Assembly (NCBI RefSeq): GCF_000337455.1
Contig: NZ_AOIU01000013.1
Span: 124,001-188,000 of the forward strand
Direction: 5' to 3'
DNA length: 64,000 bases
Origin: Halosimplex carlsbadense 2-9-1
GTDB taxonomy: Archaea > Halobacteriota > Halobacteria > Halobacteriales > Haloarculaceae
The notes under the pieces were generated by a model. That model was not told the origin of the DNA. It saw nothing but the letters and a program-made list of their open reading frames with translations, and ran no database searches. The position numbers and the translations under genes are program-made. This document shows positions 26,316-35,069 of the stretch, piece after piece (positions within the stretch are counted from its first letter, which is position 1; each line of letters starts with the position of its first letter).

Positions 26316-27398
26316 ATGCCATCGGATGCGGGAACAGTCGTAACTGTTACCGGACGTATCGATCCCGACGAGCTGGGCACGGTCATGACCCACGAACACG
26401 TGTTTCTGGACATGGTAACCGGGTGGTTCACGAAACCGACGAAGCCCGAAGCCCAGCGGCTCGCGCGCGAGCCGGTCACGCTGGAAAACCTGGGGTACAT
26501 CCGCACGAATCCGCTGAAGAACAAAGACAACATGCGCCTCGAGTCCACCGAAGAGGCGATCGCGGAACTCGAGCAGTACTACCGCGCCGGGGGGACGACG
26601 ATAGTCGACGTCACACCCAAAAACGCCGGCGCCGACCCGGATCGCGTCCGGCGGATCGCCCGGGCGACCGGACTGCAGTTCGTCCACGGGACCGCCTACT
26701 ACACCCGCCCGTCCCACACCGACCACGTGGACGACTCGACCCGCGAGGAACTGGAGGCGGAGTTCGTCTCCGACGTGCGGTCGGGAATCGCGGACACGGA
26801 CGTTCGAGCCGGGCAGATCGGCGAGATCGGCCTCTCGGGAACCATCCACCCCCAGGAGGAGAAGGTCCTGCGAGCGGGAGCGACCGCGGCCCGTCGGACG
26901 GGCGCATCGCTCAACATCCACCCGCCGCTGTTCGGGCCTGAGCCCTCACCGACTGCGGCCCTCGAGGCGCTGGACATCGTCGAAGCGGAGGGGCTCCCGC
27001 TCGAGCGGGTCGTCGTTAGCCACATGGACCAGGACCACGACGCCATGCAGGACCTGTCCACCCACCAGCGGATCGCCGACAGGGGGGCGTACCTCGAGTT
27101 CGACGAGTGGGACGCCTGGGACATGTACATGGCCGACGACGACCACGCGTACCCGTCCGACGCCACCCGGGTCGACGCGGTCGTCGAGCTGGTCGACGCC
27201 GGCTACGCGGACCGGCTCCTGTTCAGTCACGACGTCTGTACGAAGATGCAGCTGACCAAGTACGGCGGGAAAGGCTACGCGTACATCCCGAACGAGGTGC
27301 TTCCGTGGCTCCGCGCGGAGGGGGTCTCGGAAGCCGCCATAGAGAAGATCGTCGAGGAGAATCCCAAGCGGGTCCTCAGCTTCGTCGAGGGCGAGTAG
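26316..27398 (+). CDS. Phosphotriesterase-family metal hydrolase, possible lactonase
   Basis: A 360-residue amidohydrolase-fold protein of the phosphotriesterase-like family, many of whose members are lactonases. Metal ligands are visible: THEHVFLD near residue 27, the Glu of GQIGEIGLSG near 175 in the place of the usual bridging residue, NIHPP near 205, VVSHMDQDHD near 240 and FSHDVCTKMQL near 300. ATG at 26316 was chosen as the start of the conserved strand. The neighbours suggest hydrolysis of a sugar lactone made by an SDR. It converges tightly (5 bases) on the ABC ATPase gene. Confidence 0.85.
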   Translation: MPSDAGTVVTVTGRIDPDELGTVMTHEHVFLDMVTGWFTKPTKPEAQRLAREPVTLENLGYIRTNPLKNKDNMRLESTEEAIAELEQYYRAGGTTIVDVTPKNAGADPDRVRRIARATGLQFVHGTAYYTRPSHTDHVDDSTREELEAEFVSDVRSGIADTDVRAGQIGEIGLSGTIHPQEEKVLRAGATAARRTGASLNIHPPLFGPEPSPTAALEALDIVEAEGLPLERVVVSHMDQDHDAMQDLSTHQRIADRGAYLEFDEWDAWDMYMADDDHAYPSDATRVDAVVELVDAGYADRLLFSHDVCTKMQLTKYGGKGYAYIPNEVLPWLRAEGVSEAAIEKIVEENPKRVLSFVEGE

Positions 27399-27403
27399 CC
27401 CTT

Positions 27404-28207
27404 TCAGTCGGCGCTCGTCGCAGTATCGTTCGTCGCCGCTCGCACCTCGTCGATCTCGTTTCCGGCTACCATCATCTCGACGACCTCGTCCTCGGTCACG
27501 TCAGCACTGTCGACCGTCCCGACGCGCTCTCCGTTGTGGAGGATCGTCATCCGGTCCGTGAGCGAGAAGATCTCTTCGAACGAGTGGCTGATCAGCAACA
27601 CGGAGATTCCCTCGTCGCGAAGCGTTTTGACCAGGTCGATGACGCGCTCGGCGGCGTCGGCCGAGAGCGCCGAGGTTGGTTCGTCCAGGATGATCAGGTC
27701 GGGGTCCGTGATCAGGGCGCGACCGATCGCGACCGCCTGTCGCTCGCCGCCCGAGAGGAACTCGACTTTCGAGTCGATCGGGACGTCGAAGTTCAGTCGA
27801 TCCTGAAGCGTCGTCGCCGCCTCCTCGCGCATCCCCTTCCAGTCGATCACCGGGATCAGTCCGCCCAGCTTCCGAGTTTTCGTGCGACCGAGGAAGATGT
27901 TCGCGTCGACCGTCTGCTGGTCGACCAGCGCGAGGTCCTGATACACGGTGGCGATTCCGTGAGCCTGTGCCTCTTTCGGGCTGTCGATGGTGACCTGCTC
28001 GCCGTTGATCCGGATCTCGCCCTCGTCGGGCTGATGGATGCCGACGAGCGTCTTGACGAGAGTGGACTTGCCGGCCCCATTGTCCCCGACCAGCCCCATT
28101 ATCTCGCCGTCACGGATGTCGAGGTCGACGTCGTTCAGCGCCTGGATCCGGCCGAAGCGTTTCCCGATACCGCGCATCTCGACGATCGGTTGGTCGTTGT
28201 CAGACAT
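27404..28207 (-). CDS. Sugar ABC transporter ATP-binding protein, single domain
   Basis: A 267-residue ATPase of the sugar (CUT2) class. Walker A GDNGAGKST near residue 42, signature LSGGERQAVAIGRAL near 150, Walker B LIILDEPTSALS, H-loop LLISHSFEEIF. The usual RbsA/MglA protein has two fused ATPase domains (about 500 residues); this has only one, like FrcA-type proteins, and presumably works as a homodimer. It follows the binding protein with a 42-base gap. Confidence 0.9.
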   Translation of the reverse strand: MSDNDQPIVEMRGIGKRFGRIQALNDVDLDIRDGEIMGLVGDNGAGKSTLVKTLVGIHQPDEGEIRINGEQVTIDSPKEAQAHGIATVYQDLALVDQQTVDANIFLGRTKTRKLGGLIPVIDWKGMREEAATTLQDRLNFDVPIDSKVEFLSGGERQAVAIGRALITDPDLIILDEPTSALSADAAERVIDLVKTLRDEGISVLLISHSFEEIFSLTDRMTILHNGERVGTVDSADVTEDEVVEMMVAGNEIDEVRAATNDTATSAD

Positions 28208-28249
28208 TGTGTGTGAACCGTGTGGTGTGGTTGTGATGCATCGTTCGGT

Positions 28250-29482
28250 TCAGGCTACGTCGGTGATCCAGTTGCCCCAGAGATAGTCCGCATCGTAGTT
28301 GTCCTCGGTGACTCGGATCGAGTTCGTGCGGAACCAGGGAACGTCGTCGACGTCCTCGGTTTCTTGGACCTCTCCCGGCGCCCACGCGTTCTCGGCCCAG
28401 ATGTTCTTGCCCGTGGCTTCCTGCGCAGCCGACGACTCGAACGACATCGCGTCGCTCTCGACCGTGTCACCGGGGCTCGGCAGGACGCTGTCGTCCTTGC
28501 CCGCGTCGAGGTACTCCTTGATGTAGTGAAGGGTGATCGGGCCGTAGAAGTGGACCGGCTGGTCGATGGCGACGTCGACGAACCCGTCGTCGATCGCAGT
28601 CAGCGTCGTCGACCCGGCGTCGATCTGCGAGATGATCTTGTGACCGTCCTGACCTTTGGGGGCCTTCATGTCCTGACGATCGAGCGCGTTGAGCGTCCCG
28701 TTACCGGTCGTGATGGCGTGGCAGACGAACCCGTCGATGTCGGAGTCGCTCTGGAGGAAGTTCGTCACCTTCGTCGTCGTGTCCTGACGCGTGTTGTTCG
28801 TGATGATCTCCCCGGCGATCTCGACGTCGTCGTACTGTTCGAGACCGGCGACCGTCCCCTCGTGACGGGCGACGCCGAGTTTCGCCGACTGCTGGATCAT
28901 CACCTCGACGAGGCGCCCCTCGGGCGCCCCGTTCTGTTCTTCCAGTTGCGCCACGGCGTTCTCGGCCGCACGTTGGCCCGCCTCGTAGTTACCGAACGCC
29001 GTGTAGAGGTTGAGGTCCGAACTCGCGGCGACAGAGTCGACGCTGAACGTGGGGATGCCCTGTTCGGCGGCGTCCTCGACCGGACCCGCCATCGCCTCCG
29101 AGTCGAAGGGGTTGACCACGAGGGCGTCGATGTCGCTGTTGATGAGGTTTCGCGCGACGGTCACCTGTCGCGTGGGATCGAGCTCTCCGTCACCGATGTT
29201 CAGTTCGACCCCGATCTCGTCGGCGTACCACTCGGAGGCGCGAGCGAGCGCGGTGAACCACGAGTTCTGCAGCCCGCCGATCTGGAACCCGATCGTGTAG
29301 TCGCCGTCCCCGCCGGAATCGGTGCTGCCGACAGTCGACCCTGAACCGCCGTCGGAGCTCTGCTCCCCGTCCGTCGGCGTCGAATCCGAGTCACCGCTAC
29401 AACCAGCCAGTCCGGCCGCTACGATCGTGCCCGCAGTACCCACACCTTTCAGAAAGGTGCGACGCTTGTGACTATCTTCCAT
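28250..29482 (-). CDS. Sugar ABC transporter substrate-binding lipoprotein
   Basis: A 410-residue periplasmic-binding-protein family (LacI/ribose type) receptor. A twin-Arg signal (HKRRTFLKG) with lipobox AGLAGC suggests Tat export and lipid anchoring. A Ser/Asp/Gly linker is followed by the binding fold near residue 55 (IGFQIGGLQNSWFTALARAS), with INSDIDALVVNPFDSEAM near 135 and the hinge region GFVCHAITTGNG. GCTTAAATGG about 27-35 nt before the ATG at 29482 fits a leaderless transcript. A motif shared with the IclR promoter lies further upstream at 29597. The sugar cannot be told. Confidence 0.9.
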   Translation of the reverse strand: MEDSHKRRTFLKGVGTAGTIVAAGLAGCSGDSDSTPTDGEQSSDGGSGSTVGSTDSGGDGDYTIGFQIGGLQNSWFTALARASEWYADEIGVELNIGDGELDPTRQVTVARNLINSDIDALVVNPFDSEAMAGPVEDAAEQGIPTFSVDSVAASSDLNLYTAFGNYEAGQRAAENAVAQLEEQNGAPEGRLVEVMIQQSAKLGVARHEGTVAGLEQYDDVEIAGEIITNNTRQDTTTKVTNFLQSDSDIDGFVCHAITTGNGTLNALDRQDMKAPKGQDGHKIISQIDAGSTTLTAIDDGFVDVAIDQPVHFYGPITLHYIKEYLDAGKDDSVLPSPGDTVESDAMSFESSAAQEATGKNIWAENAWAPGEVQETEDVDDVPWFRTNSIRVTEDNYDADYLWGNWITDVA

Positions 29483-29863
29483 ACACAGAGCGTAGATACC
29501 AGCCAACCATTTAAGCTTTGGGTACGCCGTGTATTACCCAGGAATAGACCTAATATGCGGGCATATGTTTTCAAAACCTTCGATTAAATTGCCATATGTC
29601 CCGATATCGCCGGGTTGAGGGCAGGTGGCAGCGGTGTGCGTATCGTCGGCGGTCGGTTGGCGGCGTCCGGGTGGGGGGTCGAATCGGTTCGCGAGTCCGT
29701 GGTAGCCCCATCGACAGATTCCCCTTCGAAAGCGACTGTCCGACTGCGGTCGAACTGATCGGCTTCGACCGCCGAGAGCCCGGCGACCGTGCCAGAGGGT
29801 CGGTACGACGGAACCGAACAGCGTTTTGCGGTAGAAGAGCCTCCCGCGTTCGGACCGTCCGTC
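29483..29863. other. Intergenic between permease and binding-protein genes
   Basis: No convincing gene. It holds the promoter of the binding-protein gene and the motif at 29597-29608. The permease therefore probably has its own transcript or reads through this leader. Confidence 0.5.
29597..29608 (-). promoter_or_regulatory. Candidate IclR operator before the sugar-binding protein
   Basis: On the minus strand the sequence is GATATCGGGACA, identical over 12 bases to the core of the repeat at 33416-33438 before the IclR gene. It lies about 115 bases before the binding-protein ATG. Confidence 0.45.
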
Positions 29864-30868
29864 TCAGACCTGAAGCTTCGCTTTACGGTACTTTTCGATC
29901 CCGGTGTACAGCAGGATGGCGCCGAGCAGGATGAGCCCGTTCGTCATTCGGATGAGCGTCGGCTGGACCTGCAGCATCACCAGGCCGGCCTCGATGGTGC
30001 CGAGCAACAGGACGCCGCCGAGAGCACCGAGGATGTTCCCGCGTCCACCGAAGATACTGATGCCCCCGATGATGGCTGCCGCGAACGCGGGGAACATCTG
30101 GTTCTCCCCCAGCGACGGCGTCGCTGCGCCCAGGAAGCCGGTGAACAGCAGGCCGGCGAGGCCACTGAAGATCCCCGAGAGCACGTAGACCGAGAGGATG
30201 ACTCGCTTAGTGTTGATACCCGCTTCGCGAGAGGCCTGTTCGTTACCGCCGACCGCGTAGATGGAGAGACCGAACGGCTGGTACTTCAGGACGAACCCGA
30301 TCAGAGCGAACGCGGCGAACAGGATCAAGACGGCGAACGGAACGCCGGGGACGAGGTCGCCGCCCCCCACGAAGAGGTACGACTCCGGGAGTTCGGTGAT
30401 CGGATACGTGGACGCCGCGATCGTGGCGCCCCGGAAGATGATGAAGAACGCGAGCGTCTGCAGGAAGGGGTTCACTCCGAGATACGCGACGGAGATGCCG
30501 TTCATGAGCCCGATGGTTCCGCCGACGAGGAGTATCACGGCGATTCCGACGATCCCGGGCGCACCGGGGAACCACTGCGTCATGAACAGCCCGGTGATCA
30601 TCGCGGAGAAGCCCGCGATGGACCCGACCGACAGGTCGAAGTGTCCGCTCAACAGACAGATCGACTCGCCGAGCGCCAGCATCCCGAGTGCTGCGCTCGA
30701 GAGGAGGAGAAATCGAATGTTCCCCGAAGTGAAAAAGGACTCCGGGAGGAGGAACGCGAAGGCGACGAACGTCGCTATCAGGATGGGCCACACCAGGTTG
30801 TCGAGGAAGAGCAGGACCAGGTCGTCGTTGTCTCTGTCTTCGCCGACCACCTTGTCGACGACGGACAT
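29864..30868 (-). CDS. Sugar ABC transporter permease
   Basis: A 334-residue CUT2-type (RbsC/XylH-like) permease with about eight to ten membrane segments. Family segments include LALGESICLLSGHFDLSVGS near residue 65, GNEQASREAGINTKRV near 215, which is the cytoplasmic coupling loop, and AAIIGGISIFGGRGNILGAL near 270. The ATG at 30868 has a good ribosome binding site (GGAGG, about 9 bases upstream). An in-frame GTG at 30934 lies 30-40 bases after a TATA-like element and cannot be excluded. It is upstream of the binding protein and ATPase in the same direction, completing the importer. Confidence 0.9.
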   Translation of the reverse strand: MSVVDKVVGEDRDNDDLVLLFLDNLVWPILIATFVAFAFLLPESFFTSGNIRFLLLSSAALGMLALGESICLLSGHFDLSVGSIAGFSAMITGLFMTQWFPGAPGIVGIAVILLVGGTIGLMNGISVAYLGVNPFLQTLAFFIIFRGATIAASTYPITELPESYLFVGGGDLVPGVPFAVLILFAAFALIGFVLKYQPFGLSIYAVGGNEQASREAGINTKRVILSVYVLSGIFSGLAGLLFTGFLGAATPSLGENQMFPAFAAAIIGGISIFGGRGNILGALGGVLLLGTIEAGLVMLQVQPTLIRMTNGLILLGAILLYTGIEKYRKAKLQV

Positions 30869-31115
30869 TACGAGCCCCCTCCGGGATGACTCGGCTCCAC
30901 TGGATGCGCTATTGACACTGAGCTGCGATGGCACGTCATGAGTACACTGACGATGCGAACGAAGGGTATAAAAACATTTTCGACATCCGGATGAAAGCTT
31001 TCACCACCCGGCCCGGTTCCGGACCTTCGCGTTCGACTCCAGCGTAGCCCCGAGACTCCAGAAAATGGGACCACGGGCCGAAAGAATTAAATTTCCCAGT
31101 GCAATCGCCATCTGT

Positions 31116-31871
31116 ATGGGTACAATTAGCGCACTGCTAGTCGGCGAGTCCTGGCAGACGATCGAGTTCCACGTGAAGGGGTTCGACCTGTTCTCCAGTT
31201 CGAGTTACACCGAAGCCATCGACTACCTCCAAGCCGCACTGACGTCGGACGGCATCGACACGACGTACCAGCCGTGTCACGTCGCCGCCTCGTCGTTCCC
31301 GGAGACGGCTGCGGAGCTGGGGGAGTACGACGTGGTCGTCCTGAGCGATATCGGATACAACACGCTCGCGATCCCCCCAGAGACGTTCGGCGACGGCGCG
31401 CGGCGGCCCGACCGGCTCCGGTTGATCGACGAGTTCGTCCGCGACGGTGGCGGGCTGTTGATGATCGGTGGCTACCTCTCCTTCCAGGGGATCAACGGTC
31501 GAGCCAACTACGCGGGGACGCCCGTCGAAGACGCCCTCCCAGTCGCTATGCAACGAACCGACGACCGGGTCGAGCGATCCGACGGCGTCTATCCGGAGGT
31601 GGTCGACCCCGACCACCCGGTCCTCGCGAACATCCGGGACGACTGGCCGGACTTCCTCGGTTACAATCGGTTCGAAGCCGACGACGACGCTCGTGAACTC
31701 GTTCGCATCGAGGAGGACCCGTTCCTGGTGGTCGGCGACCACGGGTCCGGTCGGTCGGCGGCGTTCGCCAGCGACTGCGCGCCACACTGGGGCCCGATGG
31801 AGTTCGTCGAGTGGGAGAGTTACCCGACGCTGTGGGCGGATCTCGTCCGCTGGCTCGCTAACGACCGCTGA
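31116..31871 (+). CDS. GATase1-like family protein, second paralogue
   Basis: A 251-residue relative of the protein at 22254, with the same landmarks: ALLVGESWQTIEFHVKGFD at the start, YDVVVLSDIGYNTL, FVRDGGGLLMIGGYLSFQGI and GTPVEDALPVAM. There is no clear nucleophile Cys (MIGGYL at the elbow). ATG at 31116 starts the first strand and has AATTAAATT about 25-30 nt upstream. It is transcribed away from the permease gene and converges on the dehydratase. A sugar-acid-related role is only inferred from context. Confidence 0.8.
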   Translation: MGTISALLVGESWQTIEFHVKGFDLFSSSSYTEAIDYLQAALTSDGIDTTYQPCHVAASSFPETAAELGEYDVVVLSDIGYNTLAIPPETFGDGARRPDRLRLIDEFVRDGGGLLMIGGYLSFQGINGRANYAGTPVEDALPVAMQRTDDRVERSDGVYPEVVDPDHPVLANIRDDWPDFLGYNRFEADDDARELVRIEEDPFLVVGDHGSGRSAAFASDCAPHWGPMEFVEWESYPTLWADLVRWLANDR

Positions 31872-32011
31872 TCGGGCCGTCGGTACCACGGGCGGCTAGT
31901 TGACATTCTCCTGTATGCCGAAAGGATAGACGGTTCTCCGGCGGCCCGAAGCGTATAGACAAGGTCGGGAGAGCGGAACTGGTGGCCTGACAGCACCGGG
32001 CCCGCTGGCGG

Positions 32012-33187
32012 TTACTCGTAGACGTGGAGACTACCGGTCTGGTTCTCTTCGATATAGTCCCAGTCGTAGTCGACGCCGAGACCGGGGCCGTCGGGAACCG
32101 AGACGGTGCCATCGTCGTCGACGGTATCGATCATGTCGGAGTAGCCACCCTCGTACACCGGCGGCTGGGTGTTCGGACAGTCCGGATGCACGAGTGCGAG
32201 CTCGTAGTAGTTCGCGTTTCGAGCGGCGGCGATGCAGTGACGCTGGGCCGGCCCCGGCGCGTGAAACTCGACGTCGATACCGAAGCCTTCGGCGATACGG
32301 GCCCGTTTCATCGCACCGGTGATCCCACCGTCGTATTCGGGGTCGGCACGCATGAAGTCCGTCGCCTCGTTGGCGATGAAATCCGTAGCGGGCTCCAGAC
32401 CCCGGACGTGCTCGGTCTGGAGGATAGGAGTGTCGAGTTGCTGGCGGAGCTTCCGGTGGGCGTGCTGGGAGATGCCGCCGTCGCGGTAGGGGTCCTCGTA
32501 CCAGAAGAACCCCTGTTCGTCGAGCGCGCGGCCGAGTTTCAGCGCGTCGGCGAACGTCTCCAGTTCGCAGGCCGGGTCGTGCATGAGGTCCATCTCGTCG
32601 CCGACCCGTTCGCCGACGGCGTGTACCGCCTCGATCTCGCGGTCGAGGTCTCGCAACTCGTCGCCGCCACCCCAGCCGTGGATCTTGAACCCCCCGTACC
32701 CCATCTCCAGACACGCTTCGGCGAAGTCGGCGAACGCCTCCGGCGAGTCGAGACCGCCCTCGTCGTCACCGTGATAGGTCGAGGCGTACGCCGGGATTCG
32801 CTCCCGGTACGTGCCGAGCAGTTCGTGGATCGGCGCGTCGTAGTACTTCCCCGCGAAGTCCCAGAGGGCGATGTCGATCGGTCCGATCCCCATCCGGTCG
32901 TACTTGCGAAGGGCACGCTTGGCCTCGCTCCAGAGCTTTTCGCGCTTGAGCGGGTTCTTTCCGACCAGATAGTCGGCGAACGTGTTGATCTGCGCCGCGC
33001 CCGGCGAGTTCCCACCGACGTACTCGCCGGTGATCCCTTCGTCGGTGTGGATCTTGATCCCGAAGAGCTTCCGTTCCGTCGTCGAACCGGGTTCGTACAC
33101 GAGGTTGAATCCATTACCGTCGACGCCGACGTCCGGGAGCGGATAACTGAATTCGACACTCTCTATTTTGACGATCTCTGGGCTCAC
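32012..33187 (-). CDS. Enolase-superfamily (mandelate racemase/muconate lactonising type) dehydratase
   Basis: A 391-residue enolase-superfamily enzyme. The N-terminal capping domain is followed by the barrel with YGGFKIHGWGG near residue 170 (KxH in place of the common KxK), metal-ligand Asp in LMHDPACELE near 205, Glu in FWYEDPYRD near 230 and Glu in LQTEHVRG near 258, then HAPGPAQRHC with a general-base His near 310. Many relatives dehydrate sugar acids. The start is a GTG at 33187 (MSPEIVKIESVEFSY) with TTATATAC about 26 nt upstream. It fits the third step of an oxidative sugar pathway with the SDR and lactonase-like genes. Confidence 0.86.
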   Translation of the reverse strand: MSPEIVKIESVEFSYPLPDVGVDGNGFNLVYEPGSTTERKLFGIKIHTDEGITGEYVGGNSPGAAQINTFADYLVGKNPLKREKLWSEAKRALRKYDRMGIGPIDIALWDFAGKYYDAPIHELLGTYRERIPAYASTYHGDDEGGLDSPEAFADFAEACLEMGYGGFKIHGWGGGDELRDLDREIEAVHAVGERVGDEMDLMHDPACELETFADALKLGRALDEQGFFWYEDPYRDGGISQHAHRKLRQQLDTPILQTEHVRGLEPATDFIANEATDFMRADPEYDGGITGAMKRARIAEGFGIDVEFHAPGPAQRHCIAAARNANYYELALVHPDCPNTQPPVYEGGYSDMIDTVDDDGTVSVPDGPGLGVDYDWDYIEENQTGSLHVYE

Positions 33188-33638
33188 ACCACCATTGTCC
33201 CAGTAACAGTATATAACTCCTCGGGTTCACTCGACTTCTGACAGAGCGATCTCGTGAGGTATGTAGGGCTCGGGGCCACCGACCGCCTGCGCGTATCGAC
33301 GCGAGAAACGAGCTACGCCCTACAGCGACAGCCGTACCAAATATTCGGACAGAATCGATAGATGATTGCTAACCACACTCACGATCGTGGAGGGACGGCC
33401 CCCTTCAAAACACCCGTACGAGATATCGGGACAGACGTAGTTCGTCATTAGGGGCCGTCTACGTCTTCGACTCGCCCGATCCCGCTTTGCGCAACCAGTC
33501 AGACGGAGACGTTGCACCTCAGGTCAGCTACGAGCCGACCCGCAGATGGTCCCGTGCGTACTCTCGAGAGGTACGGAATATCGGAACGGACGTGCCAGCA
33601 CCCAACATATATATGTCTCCGTCCGAATCCGTGAGGTA
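33188..33638. promoter_or_regulatory. Divergent control region with three imperfect direct repeats
   Basis: This region lies between the dehydratase (minus) and IclR (plus) genes and has no gene. Three related 23-base copies occur at about 33333-33355, 33416-33438 and 33571-33593, following GTACNRRATATYSGRACRGA loosely; the last two agree in 19 of 23 positions. TATA-like boxes lie near 33208-33216 (minus) and 33603-33612 (plus). The third repeat is just upstream of the IclR TATA box, a position fit for autoregulation. Confidence 0.55.
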
Positions 33639-34418
33639 ATGACTGATGACACCTCGCAGGACGGCGGAACACAGTCTCTCGCGGTCATGAAGCGAGCGTT
33701 CGAAATACTGGAACACCTTACCGACGTGGAATCGACGGGTGTAACCGAGCTGGCGAACGAACTGGACATCCCGAAGACCACGGCCCATTCCTACCTCAAG
33801 ACCCTCGAAAATATGGGGTACGCGATCAACGAAGACGGACGGTACCGACTTTCGCTTCGGATCCTCTGGCACGCGGGGCAACTCCGACACTCGTTCACCC
33901 TCTATCAGGTCGGCCGCTCTCAGGTCGACAGGCTCGCCCGTGAGACGGGTGAAGCCGTGAACCTCGGCGTCCCGGAGAGCGGGGAGCGGGTCATCATCTA
34001 CGGCGCCGAGGGGGAGAACGCGATCTGGGACGACGTGCCGATCGGGTCGCGGACGCCCCTCAATCTCACTGCTATCGGGAAAGCGATCCTGTCACACTGG
34101 TCGGAGTCCCGACTCCGGTCGTTCCTGGACGAACAGGCCCTCGGCGAGGCGACGGAACACTCGTTGAGCGACGAGGAACGGGTCGTGGCCGAACTCGAGG
34201 AGACCCGTGAACGGGGGTACTCCATCGAAGACGAGGAACACATCGTCGGCGTCCGAGCGTTCGGAATGCCGATCAAACAGAGCGACGGCACCGTCATCGG
34301 GGCAATGTCTATCACGGGACCGACGTCTCGATTGTCTCAGACGGAGACGGAGGAACGACTGGTAAACGAACTGCGCGAGACGGTCAATATCATCGAGCTC
34401 CGACACGAACAGTACTGA
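33639..34418 (+). CDS. IclR family transcriptional regulator
   Basis: A 259-residue IclR protein with an N-terminal winged helix (SLAVMKRAFEILEHL, VTELANELDIPKTTAHSYLK) and the C-terminal effector domain (LNLTAIGKAILSHWSES, VGVRAFGMPIKQSDG, GAMSITGPTSRLS). ATG at 33639 follows GAGGT by 4 bases and a TATA-like box by about 30. It is divergent from the dehydratase gene and probably controls the sugar island. It is related in layout but clearly not identical to the IclR at 17905. Confidence 0.92.
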   Translation: MTDDTSQDGGTQSLAVMKRAFEILEHLTDVESTGVTELANELDIPKTTAHSYLKTLENMGYAINEDGRYRLSLRILWHAGQLRHSFTLYQVGRSQVDRLARETGEAVNLGVPESGERVIIYGAEGENAIWDDVPIGSRTPLNLTAIGKAILSHWSESRLRSFLDEQALGEATEHSLSDEERVVAELEETRERGYSIEDEEHIVGVRAFGMPIKQSDGTVIGAMSITGPTSRLSQTETEERLVNELRETVNIIELRHEQY

Positions 34419-34607
34419 CCCCCCGTCCGACTTCGACCGGCGCCGACGCGGTCGAGGCGACCGTCGACGGTTGCCCGACGGTTACGACCCGGATAGAAAT
34501 TACAGTCATAGTTTCGTTATGACAGGGGATTACACTTGTAATACTGTAATTTACTTGTATGGCAAACGTCCCTGTCCGCACTCGATCAACCGTCTGTCGG
34601 GGTAATC
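34419..34607. other. Intergenic with palindromes
   Basis: This stretch has no gene. It holds GTCATA-N7-TATGAC at 34505-34523 and ATTACACTTGTAAT, a near-perfect palindrome with a 2-base centre, at 34529-34542, followed by TACTGTAATTTACTTGTA. The palindromes lie just left of a decayed IS6 and serve no visible gene. Confidence 0.4.
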
Positions 34608-34993
34608 GGTCGTATGTAGGTAAGCGTGAACCGTGGGGCGGTGTGGTTTCTTGATGCCGATACCAGAGATCGGGCGCCTCGGAAAAACGTGGAAACTGAA
34701 TGGATCTGGAGTTTCTGGGGCGCGAGCGGACACCCGAGTCGGCGATAGCACTGGATATTCGATCGCACGTTTCGGGCTCTCGCTATCGAATACCGTCGAA
34801 CTACTCGACCGACTGGGTGTCGGTCGGAGTCGCAAAGCGGTCCACGATTGGCTTCAGAAAGCCGACCTACAGCCCGAATCCGGTCACCCTCCGAATTAGA
34901 TCGCGCTCGACAGATCAGTGACCCGGACGCACGACCAGCAATTCTGGTTGTATGCGGGTTCGGACCTACAACCCAACGACCTGCTTCACCGAA
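34608..34993 (+). pseudogene. Decayed IS6-family element
   Basis: The left end (GGTCGTATGTAGGTAAGCG) matches the left end of the intact IS6 at 7657. The transposase follows in broken frames: MDLEFLGRERTPESAIALDI, SLSNTVELLDRLGVGRSRKA, VHDWLQKADLQPESGH, a stop, then DQQFWLYAGSDLQPNDLLH. The rest, including the second Asp and Glu of the active site, is absent, and the next recognisable sequence is the end of an IS630 copy at 35070. Confidence 0.8.
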
Positions 34994-35069
34994 CGCCGAC
35001 GGTCGTCCCAGCCGCCCTCGTACGATTCGTTCCCACTGCCCTTCCAGTTCGGATAGCCGCCACCGAAAG

